From: Juglans regia
Taxonomy: Eukaryota > Streptophyta > Magnoliopsida > Fagales > Juglandaceae
DNA: 64,000 nucleotides
Direction of reading: 5' to 3'
NCBI RefSeq assembly: GCF_001411555.2
Contig: NC_049904.1
Coordinates: 22,457,370 to 22,521,369 of the forward strand
Shown: piece by piece, positions 10,221 to 19,639 of the stretch
Layout of the letters: each line of letters begins with the position of its first letter
Position numbering within the stretch: the stretch's first letter is position 1
Translations under genes and position numbers: made by a program
The notes under the pieces: model-generated
What the model was told of the DNA's origin: nothing
The model's database searches: none
What the model saw: the letters and a program-made list of their open reading frames with translations, nothing else

Positions 10221-10978
10221 GAGTCCCATAATCCACATCACCAGGAGTCACTGCATAGACCCGGGCTTGTACCAATTGTCTCTGGTTGCCCCTTCCACCT
10301 CGTCGACCTCCTCGTCCTCCTTGACCTCCTTGAGCTAGACTGGGACACTCACGAGCAAAGTGACCCGGTTGGCCACATCTAAAATGCTGAATTCCCCTTT
10401 GGCCGCAGTCGCCCTCATGGGCTCTATTGCACCTGTTACAAACTGGGGCTCAGCCAACAGCACGAACACCAGAGGTTGTCTGCGAATGGGCACCAGTCCT
10501 TTGCATGAACTTATGCGGCGACCCAGAACTACTTGCTTCACCAACATAACTCCGTCTCTTCTGACCTGGAGGGGAGCCTACCCCAAAACTATTTTCCCGC
10601 TCTGCCATACTTGCCAAATCCACCAACTTCTGAAATTCCATAATCTAAAGACAGGCTACTTGTCTACGTACCTCGTGGTGCAGGCCCTCTTGGAAACGCT
10701 CAACCCGTAATTCCTCAGTAGCAATAAGGTGAGGAGCGAACCGTCCAAGCTCTATAAATTTCCTTGCATATTGCTCGACAGTCGTGTCTCCCTGAACCAA
10801 ATTATTGAACTCTCGAGCCTTTTGCCATCTCACCGAAACAGGGAAGTATCGGTCATCAAATTCTTTCTTAAAACGCTGCCAAGACACAGCAGCCAAGGAT
10901 CCCAACTCCATTTCTAGGAGTGGCCGCTTGGTCTCCCACCAGTTTGTCACTTCACCTTGCAGCATATGCGTAGTGGGT
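10221..10978 (-). pseudogene. inverted gypsy gag fragment (capsid and two zinc knuckles)
   Basis: Read on the minus strand from 10965, it shows the retrotransposon gag domain (LQGEVTNWWETKRPLLE, WQRFKKEFDDRYFPVSVRW, FIELGRFAPHL, RVERFQEGLHHEVRRQV). After a frame change come two zinc knuckles: a short one, CNRCNRAHEGDC, and a CCHC one, RCGQPGHFARECP, followed by a glycine-arginine stretch. This pair is typical of Tekay-type gag. Its frame is interrupted near 10640. Orientation is opposite to the flanking LTR pieces. Confidence 0.88.
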
Positions 10979-11653
10979 GCTTGGCCATGAACGCGCTGGG
11001 CGCGGAACTGGGCATCGCTACGAAGCCAGGACGTGCAGATGATCCCTAGGGGAGATCATGGTGCATATGATAATAATGGATTAATTGGCTATTTTTTGGG
11101 AAAATAGTGTGTGTTGGATTTTGTGTAAATCATTTTCTGGAAAAATGTTTTACGGATATTTTGGGCCAAATGGAATTTTGGCGTGTGTTGGAAAATAATC
11201 ATTTTCGGGAAAAATGATGTTTTGAGGAAAATGCATATTTCATCATATGCATGCATGTTAGTTGCATTAATGCATTTTCATTACGTGGTTATTTGGGTTA
11301 TACTTACTTGCGGTACTATTTTGTGGTAACGTAGATTTTGATGCAGATGAGGAGGAAGAAGGCGAGCCTGAGGAGACGGCTCCACCTGACGAGTGATCTG
11401 GGATCACTTGCTTAGTTATTTTATTTTACTGTATGGTATTTTAATTTTGGATGACTATATAACTACTTTTAAACCTTATTGATGTTTAGATTGTATTTAA
11501 ATTCTGGTACTTAGTTGACTAATCCGCTGTGTTATTTTGTACACCGTTGCATGTACACACACTTGGCACTATCGTTAGGATGCATGACCGTGTTGTCACC
11601 GTCCTGGCGTCTCGATTTCCGTGTTTCCTTACATGGGGTTCGGGGGCGCCACA
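10979..11653 (+). repeat. gypsy LTR segment 4 (3' part)
   Basis: Begins at CTTGGCCATGAACGCGCTGG, where the inverted gag fragment stops. It matches about 9385-10081 and ends GGGGGCGCCACA. The right TSD CAAAC and the rest of the copia-1 LTR follow. Confidence 0.88.
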
Positions 11654-11657
11654 CAAA

Positions 11658-13241
11658 CTATACTGAGCTAGAGGGATATTCCTCTGTTTTATCAGAGTGC
11701 ATGTAGAGCAGCTTCTCATTGGTGGAGGCTTGATTCCTTCTTTGTTGAGACTCCCCCTCAAGATGGGCATATATGTTCAGAATGCCCATCTTGGACAATA
11801 AAATTTGAAATTGTGCTGTGGACAAAGCCTTCGTGAAGATATCCGTCAACTGAAACTTAGAGCTAACATGAACTAGAGCAATCGCACCAGCAGCTACCCA
11901 TTCTCGAATAAAATGGAAATCTATCTCTATGTGCTTTGTTCTTTCATGAAAAATGGTGTTCTTGGTAAGATGAATAGTAGCTTGATTGTCACAATATAGC
12001 AGTGCTGGCTGTTTGTGCTGTATATTGAAGTCTTTGAAAAGTGTAATTAACCAAACAACTTCACAACAAGTGTAAGCAAGTGCTTGATACTCTGCCTCAG
12101 CAGAAGATCGAGATATCGTTGCCTGTTTCTTGGATTTCCAACTCACTAAAGAGTCCCCAAGAAAGACACAAAAACCAGTGACTGACCTTCGAGTTTCAGG
12201 ACATGCTGCCCAATCTGAATCACTATATACTTTAAGGTGTAAAGAAGAACTAGCTGAAAAGAAGAGACCTTGACCAATTGAACCTTTTAGATACCTCAGA
12301 ACTCGGTGAGCATGGTGCAAATGAATCTGAGCTAGTTTGTCCACGAATTGGCTGAGAACACTCACGGCATAAGTGATATCTGGTCTACTACTTGTTAAGT
12401 AGATAAGCCTACCAATCAGCCTTCGATAGCTTGTAACATCTGTCAACATATCAGTAGAAGAGTGTGCAAGTTTATGATTTGATTCAATTGGAGTACAAGC
12501 TGGTTTACAACCAAGTAATCCAACATCTTCTAAGATTTCCAATGTATACTTTCCCTGACACATGTGGATCCCAGCTGCTGTTCTTGCAACTTCTATCCCC
12601 AAGAAAAACTTCAAGACCCCAAGATCCTTAATCTTGAACTGACTGTGCAGAAATTCCTTGACATTTTTTATGGTGACTAAATTGTTGCTTCCCACAATTA
12701 TGTCGTCAACATAAACTAAAAGAGCTGTAAAACCATGTTGATCATTCTTAGTGAATAGAGAGTAATCAGATTTTGATTGGTGAAAGCCAAACGAGAGCAA
12801 AGCAATAGTGAACTTTGAGTTCCACTGCCTAGACCAGCTTTTCTTGTTGTTGAGACTCCCCCTAAGCCACATAACCCGGTGGCAAATCCATATATATTTC
12901 TTCATCAAGGTCCCCATTCAAAAAGGCATTGTGCACATCAAGTTGGGCCAAGTGCCAGTTATTAACAGCTGCCATTGCAAGAAAGAGTCTAACTGTGGTC
13001 AGTTTTGCCACTGGACTGAATGTCTCTTGGTAGTCAAAACCCTCTCTTTGAGTGTACCCCTTTGCAGCCAACTGTTTGAGTGTACCCCTTTGCAGCCATC
13101 AGATTTTAACTTTACCTTATATAGATATTTACAGCCAACTGTTTTCGTTCCAAGAGGTAAAGTAGTGATGGACCAAGTGCTATTGGCTTCACGGGCATCA
13201 ATTTCAGACCTCATGGCAGCTTTCCAATGATCAGAGGCCAC
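11658..13241 (-). pseudogene. copia-1 reverse transcriptase and RNase H
   Basis: Minus-strand RT/RNase H region. The N-terminal part (13241-12862) has [20 protein letters not shown] long frame (12917-11658) has the catalytic YVDD (LLVYVDDIIVG), IKDLGVLKFFLGIEV, the RNase H acidic residues in VYSDSDWAACPETRRSVTG, SSAEAEY and YCDNQAT, and the HIEIDFHFIRE tail. Two lesions disable it: a tandem duplication near 13048-13100 replaces part of the fingers region, and a short deletion near 12860 removes the YGLKQ segment. The terminal frame reads into the LTR. Confidence 0.92.
11659..11750 (-). repeat. copia-1 3' LTR, proximal part
   Basis: Continues the LTR broken at 4117 and matches 16564-16655. 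On the minus strand it begins TCTCAACAAAGAAGG, directly after the purine tract of the element interior. Confidence 0.9.
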
Positions 13242-14492
13242 AGCCTCTTCTTATGACTTGGGTTCATGGGTTAGTGGGAGGGATAATGCATATGCTCGAT
13301 GAGATGATGATAAATGATCATATGTGATGTGATTGGTAAGAGGATATGGAGTGGAGAAATTGGATGATGTATGAAAAGGGGCCTGAGAAACAAGATTACA
13401 ATGATAATCTTGTAAATGGGATGGAGTATTTCTCAGTCGATTTGATCTCCTTGAAACAATGGCTGGATTTTGCTCTACAGCTGGAGCAGGTGTGGGAGAA
13501 TCAGATTCTGGTGTTGTGAGGTTTGAATCAATTAAAGGAGGATTAGAAGGAAGATGAGAGGGAGCTGGAGGTTGTACAGACTGGTCTGAAAAAGTGGTGG
13601 AGGAATCAGTTGTGATTAGAGGAGAATGAAAGTTTGACAATGCAGGTGGAATAACAAAATCAAACTGAGAGGAAGATTGAATAGAATTTGAGGAAAGAGA
13701 AGGGAAGGTGGACTCAATAAAGGTAATGTCTCGTGAAATGAATGTGGTATGGTTATCTAAACTATAGACTCTATACCCTTTGACACCAGCGGGGTAACCT
13801 ATAAAAATGCACATCATAGCTCTAGGGTCAAATTTGGTTCTGTTATGTTTAAGGGTTGACACAAAGCAAAGGCACCCAAAGACTCTCAAATGGGTATAGG
13901 AAGGTGGTGAGGCAAAAAAAATCTCATAGGGAGACTTGTTGTTTAAGAGAGGAGTGGGAGTTCTATTTATGAGATAAGTTGCTGTCAAGATGGCGTCTCC
14001 CCAAAACTTTGTTGGAAGAGAAACTTGAAAAAGAAGTGCTCGGGCAACGTTAAGAAGATGCTGATGTTTTCTCTCCACAACTCCATTTTGTTGTGGAGTG
14101 TAAACACAAGATTTTTGATGTTGAATGCCATGAGAATTATAAAAAATAGGCATGTGAAATTCCATTCCCTTACCTGTCCTTATTTTCTTTATTTTGGAAT
14201 TGAATTGAGTTTGTGCCATGAGAATGAAATTCTGTAGAAGTTCTTTAGTTTCAAATTTGAATTTCATTAGAAACACCCAAGTTACTCGACTATGATCATC
14301 GACAATGGTGAGAAAATTGTGATGGCCTTGTAGAGATGATTGAGAGTAAGATCCCCAAATGTTGCAATGGATTAAATCAAAATTGGAAAAAGTGCAAGAA
14401 CTGCTTGATTGAAAGGAAGTTCGTTTCTGTTTTGCTAAGTGACAAACATTACAATCTGAAGAAGCATTACATTTAGCATCAAAAGAAATAGA
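13242..14492 (-). pseudogene. copia-1 integrase
   Basis: The minus-strand integrase starts with the zinc-binding half (NLWHLRLGHLS ahead of [11 protein letters not shown], spanning about 14550-14430). The core follows, with VDDHSRVTW, and [18 protein letters not shown] carrying the catalytic Glu. Then come [18 protein letters not shown] and the [22 protein letters not shown] region. The first catalytic Asp appears changed (HCNIWG where HCDIWG is usual). Stops at about 14493 and 13255 break the polyprotein. The C-terminal third is Ser/Pro-rich, as usual for the integrase-RT linker. Confidence 0.9.
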
Positions 14493-15539
14493 CTAAATTG
14501 ATCTAAGTTTCTGATCAGATAAATGCCCTAGTCTAAGATGCCAAAGGTTGAAATCTTGTTGTGTCACGGCACTGCAGAAGCGAGGATTGGAGGAAAGAGG
14601 AAAAACTTTCAAGTTGTTAGAAGTTGCTTGATTGATAGCTTTGTTTTGGAGGGTGCTGGGAAGAAGGAAATAAAGGCCACACTGGATTTTAGCAAGCCCA
14701 ATCGTCGTCCATGAAGATAGAACCTGTATGAAACAAAATTGACCCAAGAAAACAAGACATAGAGAGGATTCATGAGTGAGCTTGCCAACTGAAAGGAGGT
14801 TAAAGGAAAAAGAAGGTACGCAAAGGACACCAGTGAGTATAACGTTGTTTGAGAGGTGCACGGTGCCAATGTGAGTTGCTTCAACATGAGATCCATTTCG
14901 TAATTTGAAAAATGACTTGGTGAAGCAAGTGATAGAGCTAAAGAATGAGGTGGAACAGACCATATGGTCTGTAGCACCAATATTGACAATCCAAGGTACA
15001 TTGGCAATACTAGGAAAAGATTTATGCATAACAGACAAGCAATTGTGTTGATGAGTATCAAAAACAGATGCACTATGATCAATAGAAATGTGAGTGGGAA
15101 AGGGAATTATACCAGCCATGTTGGAGTATGCAACAGGGGAAGGATTATTTTCAGTGGACAATTTTTTAGGCTGAGTAGTGGTCTGAACAGAACCTGAGTC
15201 ATTAAAAGTGAGCTGAGACATCTGTCCATTGATTAGAGCCATGAGTTTCTGAATCTGATTCTGGGATAAGTTCAATTGAGGATTCTCCTGTATTCCCTTT
15301 TTTTGATTTTGAGAAGAAACCTGGTTTGCTGAATGTGGAGAAAAAAAATTCCCACTACAATGGTTCTGCTTAGCTTTAGTGAACTTAAAATTTGGTGGGA
15401 ATCCTATAAGCCTATAGCATTTTTCCTTAGTATGTCCAAGCTTCCCACAATGAAAACAGCTAAGATCATATTTCTCTTTTCTTTTTGCTTGATTACTATA
15501 GACTGCTAGTGCTGAAGCCTCAGGAGAAGACACTGTCAA
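14493..15539 (-). pseudogene. copia-1 gag zinc knuckle, protease and start of integrase
   Basis: The open minus-strand frame contains the CCHC knuckle CFHCGKLGHTKEKC near its start and the protease site WIVNIGATDHMV in its middle. The usual site is DSGATDHM, so here the catalytic Asp reads Asn. Next are LTGVLCVPSFSFNLLSVGKL and the LWHLRLGHLS start of integrase. It is separated from gag by a TAG at about 15566 and from integrase by a TAG at about 14493. Confidence 0.88.
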
Positions 15540-16235
15540 ATTTCTGGTCTGTCTTTGTCTTTCCTCCTATAAAACTAGGGAAAAAGCCTTGTCTAGAGAA
15601 GGCATAGGACTCATCAAAATTATCTGACCTCTAATGTGTTCATATGAATCATTTAATCCCATATGAAACTTAAATACATAATCTGTCTCTTGAACATCAC
15701 CAACTGATTTAAGGGCTTGGCAAGTACATAAACCACATGAGCAACATGGGACAGGCCTATAGTTATGCATTTCTTCCCGAATCTCATTAAGTTGAGTGAA
15801 ATACTCACTTACAGTTTGGTTCCCTTGCAAAGTAGAGCTGAGTTGTTGCTGGAGTTGATAGATGCGCACGTTATCAGGCTGAGCGAAACGGGTTTTCAGC
15901 TTTTCCCACACTTCCTTTGCCGAGTTGATGTAGAGCACGTTTGATGCTATCTCCTTCAAAATCGAGTCGAGTAACCAAGATAAAATAAGGTTGTTGCAAC
16001 GCAACCAGGGGATATACAAAGTGTCAGTCAGATTTGGTGTAGGTACGCTTCCATCAAGAAAGCCTAGCTTGTTTTTTATAGAGATGGCCAAGGTAAATGA
16101 TCGATTTCATGAGAGATCATTTTGGCCAGAAAGAGGTGGAACAATCATCACAGTGTTGGCATTGTCACTGTAATGTGAATAGAAATGACTCTTTGGATCT
16201 TCAGAGGGTGAGACGTTCGTGGATTTCGTCATTGT
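15540..16235 (-). pseudogene. copia-1 gag N-terminal part
   Basis: Begins with an ATG near 16233 (MTKSTNVSPSEDPKSHFY) about 90 bp inside the primer site. An in-frame TGA occurs near 16110. The long remaining part holds KEVWEKLKTRFAQPDNVRIY and LQGNQTVSEYFTQLNEI, the UBN2/retrotran-gag signature of copia gag. A cysteine-rich CCSCGLCTC lies near 15740. It ends in a TAG before the zinc-knuckle frame. Confidence 0.88.
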
Positions 16236-16324
16236 GAAGAAATGAAATGAGAGCTATAATGCAGTGAAGCTGTATGAAGAAATGACTGAAAAAAAAATGA
16301 AGGACCTCAGTTTTCGGAACCTGG

Positions 16325-16338
16325 GGTCTCTGATACCA
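16325..16338 (-). other. copia-1 primer binding site
   Basis: On the minus strand TGGTATCAGAGACC directly follows the 5' LTR, the initiator-Met tRNA type of primer site. Confidence 0.85.
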
Positions 16339-16655
16339 TGTTGAAGATAAAGAATGAAAGGAAAACGAAGAAGGATTGGAGAGGAAAATATTATTCTCAT
16401 TCCATCTGTAAATCTGTGCACATCCTCAGTACATATATCCTTCGAGCAACACCATTTTAGCCAATCAGAAAATAGAAAGAATAACCAACCTAGACCTATT
16501 CTACATTATTCTAGAATAAAGGCTATCTGTACAAAAAGACAAAAAGAAACGATCCTAACAAACTATGCTGAGCTAGAGGGATATTCCTCTGTTTTATCAA
16601 AGTGTGTGTAGAGCAGCTTCTCATTGGTGGAGGCTTGATTCCTTCTTTGTTGAGA
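16339..16655 (-). repeat. copia-1 5' LTR
   Basis: Intact 317-bp LTR reading TGTTGAAGATAAAG...TTTGTTGAGA on the plus strand. The right TSD CTGAT is at 16656-16660. Confidence 0.92.
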
Positions 16656-16660
16656 CTGAT

Positions 16661-17251
16661 TACGCAAATTTATGTTACCATGCAAGAGATCATCATATTG
16701 TTAAAGACAAAACCAAACTAGCGATAAAAAAATATGTTGCTGGTACGCACGTCGACATAGAGTAGTTGATCTTGGTGAATGCGTAAACATTGAGAAAAGA
16801 TATCCAATATCTCTAATGGCAAACTTAGGAGTATTAATATGACTGTCTACAATACCACTACTTTGCAACATCGCAACCTCGATCTGTTTGGTGTCACATT
16901 CACATATTGGATACACTTCCATGGAAAACAAAAGCAGCAGCAGTACTTACCATGGTCCCTCGAGCTAGCTTATAATTAAATGCATAGAAATAGTAAGAAA
17001 ATATGTGTTAAGATGAATATTTCAGATGATTTCATGTGAAAAAGTACTATATATGGACCAAATACCCTTTTTTGTAAGTAATTAAATCTCTGTATAAGCA
17101 TCTTTCAACTATATATGTGAATGGGCCAATAGTTTGAGCAAAAGTGCCATGAATGAAACATGATGCATCTCATACGTACGCATGCAAAACGTACGATATA
17201 AATGGTTATTGACAAAGATGAAGAAGAAAATGTTAGTGAATAATAAGATCC
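16661..17251. other. DNA between copia-1 and the MADS exons
   Basis: No gene recognised. The part next to 17251 would be the 3' UTR and downstream region of the MADS-box fragment. A minus-strand frame at 16701-16931 has no recognisable domain. The 16-mer CAAATTTATGTTACCA occurs at 16665 and also left of copia-1 near 3844. Confidence 0.35.
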
Positions 17252-17526
17252 TTACACTAATTGAAGCGCCATATGGTCTTGGCCGCGTGGGAACTGTACT
17301 TGATTGGGCTGCAATGAATCTACTTGGAAATAGTCTCGAGAATCAAATGGCTGAGAGTGCAAGAGCTCATAGTTTCCCACTCCTGCAGGCATCCCATTCA
17401 AGTTTTGCTGGCTTCTCTCATTGTCGGCTATCTATACCATCCACACAAAATCCCGATACACACCACCATTGGTATTACAATTGTGCATGCTCTGTGTGTG
17501 TATATATGTGTGTAGAATGAGAGGTC

Positions 17527-17557
<31 letters not shown>

Positions 17558-17597
17558 TTGCACGGAGAAGCTGGTTATTATTATACAAGTCAACTTC
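17252..17597 (-). pseudogene. AGAMOUS-clade MADS-box gene, last two exons
   Basis: Two minus-strand exons with canonical splice sites. Exon 17597-17556 (42 bp) follows TTTGCAG and encodes EVDLYNNNQLLRAK, the end of the K domain. It is followed by GT. The last exon, 17431-17252, follows TATAG and starts IADNERSQQNLN. It contains PFDSRDYFQVDSLQPN and ends MALQLV before TAA. These correspond to the two conserved C-terminal AG motifs of the C/D-function MADS proteins, and the 42-bp exon is the size known for AG genes. The 124-bp intron carries a GA repeat. No MADS-box or other K-box exons were found in the 1.7 kb upstream (to 19332), where copia-2 begins. It is either a fragment or a gene with a TE-filled intron. 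Confidence 0.8.
17529..17554. repeat. (GA)n microsatellite
   Basis: Uninterrupted GA dinucleotides inside the MADS intron, next to the splice donor of the 42-bp exon. Confidence 0.95.
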
Positions 17598-17917
17598 CTG
17601 CAAATTAAATATAGGCAATTTAAGAATATTAAAGTTTGAGTATGACAACAACATTCAGCAGCTAACAAAAGTTTTACTAGCTTTTTGGTATGACCAAAGT
17701 GAATAACTTGATCTTTGACAAATTATATCATTTATTGAAACATGAAAATATTTTAAAAAAAAAATTCAAAATAGATAATATGTACACAAATTCTTTGCCG
17801 AACAGGTAAAAAGAAAAAAAATACACTTAGCGACAATAAAACGATGATTCTAATAGGAATTAATTAATATTGTTACTCATGATGCTATCTTCTAACATAA
17901 ACATACAATCTCTCTAA
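17598..17917. other. AT-rich DNA upstream of the MADS exons
   Basis: Intron or intergenic sequence with poly-A runs. No further MADS exon was recognised. Confidence 0.35.
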
Positions 17918-18115
17918 GAGTAACGCTACGGCCATCGTTGAGAGCTCCCGTTAGTGTATTTTATGTGTTTTTTTTATATATACATTTTTTAACACTTTTA
18001 AAATATTTTTGAAAATTAAAAAAAAATTACAATATCATTAAAAAATACTTCCTTAATCATGAAGTACAAAAAAAACAAAAACCCTACGGGAGCTCCCAGC
18101 AGGAAGACTAGTATT
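17918..18115. mobile_element. MITE-like inverted-repeat element
   Basis: The ends form imperfect inverted repeats of about 30 bp. The left end has CGTTGAGAGCTCCCGTTAG; the right end, reverse-complemented, has TGCTGGGAGCTCCCGTAGG. The interior is AT-rich. The TSD was not resolved. Confidence 0.5.
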
Positions 18116-19332
18116 AATGTTCATCGATCCCTCTAAATAGTTAACCACTTTATAACCCTCAGTGTGGAAGGAAAATCCACCGTTCATGCTCTTTTCTCAA
18201 CCCTCATTAATTTGCAATTGACAACCGTTATTGGATCGAGAAATGTAGCCTTTGGTAAAAACGATCGAATTAGGGCATCTTTCGTTGTCAGGTTGACACT
18301 TCATGCAAGTGTAGTACGTACTCTAGCTATGATATTTGAGAAATATGAATAGTCCAAGGAAAAAGATTATAATTTGATCATAATTTTGTCTTCAAGATAG
18401 ATAATGCATTTTGTGATTATCAGGATAATTAAATTTCTCGGAAAAGTAACTGGGGCTCTCCCGTTGTTAAGTGTTTTTCTTCATGATGTGCATTTAATTA
18501 CCCCTTAACCTCGTCCATGGTACTGTACTTGTGTAGTGGCATTAATATCTCTATATATCATGTTAGCTTGCTAGAAAATATTGTTTCTAGAGCTGGCCCT
18601 CATCTAGTACTACTGTTAGCCAGAAGCACTTTCTTTCTGTTTTTATATATTGTGTTTGAATTCCTGGATGATTATCAAAGGCTTAAATCATGCCAGATTG
18701 AGTTGTATTAGAAGTTGAATGGGGTTGTTGATGGTGGTGTTCGCTAATACATGTAATTGAGTTTTTTTTTAATTGTTTGTATTGCAAATTGATACTGTTG
18801 AACTGAAATTTCTAGCTAGCTAGCCCCTTTTTAGCTGTTCATATTTATATTTTACTTTTCTGTACGTTGATGCAAGGTGCATTATGGTTCTTGAGACGTT
18901 TCAACGTACGTATTATTCAATAAAAAATATGTATACCAGTGCCATTGAGAAGTAATTATAACCTGATGTTATCAATCCTGAGGTGCATTTTGGTCGTGGA
19001 AATATGGATTTTTGCTGTTATTTTATGTGGAAGAGAAATATAATTAAAAGTTGAGAACAGGCTTTCAAATTTGCACCTTGATTAATTTGTATTACTCTCT
19101 AATTATTTGGTTTTGATTAATATTATGCGTCGATATATCGTGCCACATCGTAGACTTAACATGAATATTGTTGTAAACTTGTGTTGTAATCATATTAGTG
19201 TTGCTTGTTACATTTGTTAATGCATCTTGATAATTGCATTTTGTGCTTTATTGTCTTAGTATATTGATGCACTTGTTATGTTAATGCTATAGTTGCATCT
19301 TGTTACATTAATTAGGTGTCTTACATGATGTG
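18116..19332. other. AT-rich intergenic or intronic DNA
   Basis: No gene, RNA or repeat was recognised. This is where upstream MADS exons would be expected and were not found. Confidence 0.3.
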
Positions 19333-19571
19333 TGTTAGAATAATAGAATTGTGAAACTTTCCTCCGGACTTTTCATTATGCCAACAGTGGTCTATATATA
19401 GACTTTTACAAGAGAGAGAGGAAAGAATAAGTTTGTTATACAATAGTAGAGAAATAACATAATGCAATACAATTCGTAAAGTGCTATTCTAAGTGCTGTG
19501 GTTGCTTTGTTGTTGGTGCAGTGCCTCTTTGGTGTTTATCTTGATGATCAGTAGAGGCACATAGGTTAATA
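19333..19571 (-). repeat. copia-2 3' LTR
   Basis: On the plus strand begins TGTTAGAATAATAG and ends near GGTTAATA before TGCCCCCTCGAG, the complement of the polypurine tract. The exact inner boundary is uncertain by a few bases. Confidence 0.65.
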
Positions 19572-19639
19572 TGCCCCCTCGAGTCCAAGGGGGTGTTAAC
19601 CAAATTGAGACGAGTCACAAAGCTGAGGACCTAGTCAGC

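Larger units (their letters stand above)
4118..11653 (+). mobile_element. rearranged Ty3/gypsy element, Tekay-like
   Basis: The outer ends are TGTAACACCCC and GGCGCCACA, flanked by the perfect 5-bp duplication CAAAC (4113-4117 and 11654-11658). Removing the insert restores the copia-1 LTR. The interior is not in canonical order: LTR piece, inverted pol piece, LTR piece, gag-pol fusion, PPT and LTR, PBS and leader, inverted gag piece, LTR end. The Tekay/Del type is inferred from the long LTR, the double zinc knuckle and the degenerate chromodomain-like tail at the pol C-terminus. It is disabled. Confidence 0.88.
3893..16655 (-). mobile_element. Ty1/copia element (copia-1), interrupted by a gypsy element
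   Basis: A minus-strand element with 317-bp LTRs at 16339-16655 (5' LTR) and at 3893-4117 plus 11659-11750 (3' LTR, split). The TSD CTGAT is at 3888-3892 and 16656-16660. The primer site TGGTATCAGAGACC is read on the minus strand at 16325-16338. A GAGGGGGAG polypurine tract abuts the 3' LTR near 11751. Order on the minus strand is gag, protease, integrase, RT, RNase H, the copia order. The two LTRs differ at about 13 sites by hand count, so the insertion is old, and several nonsense codons disable it. The 4118-11653 gypsy element lies inside the 3' LTR. Confidence 0.93.

Noticed and set aside
10360..10710. Plus-strand frame of 116 codons
   Set aside because: Antisense to the gypsy gag zinc-knuckle region.
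16701..16931. Minus-strand frame of 76 codons as a gene
   Set aside because: No start context, domain or splice pattern recognised; could be the 3' flank of the MADS gene.
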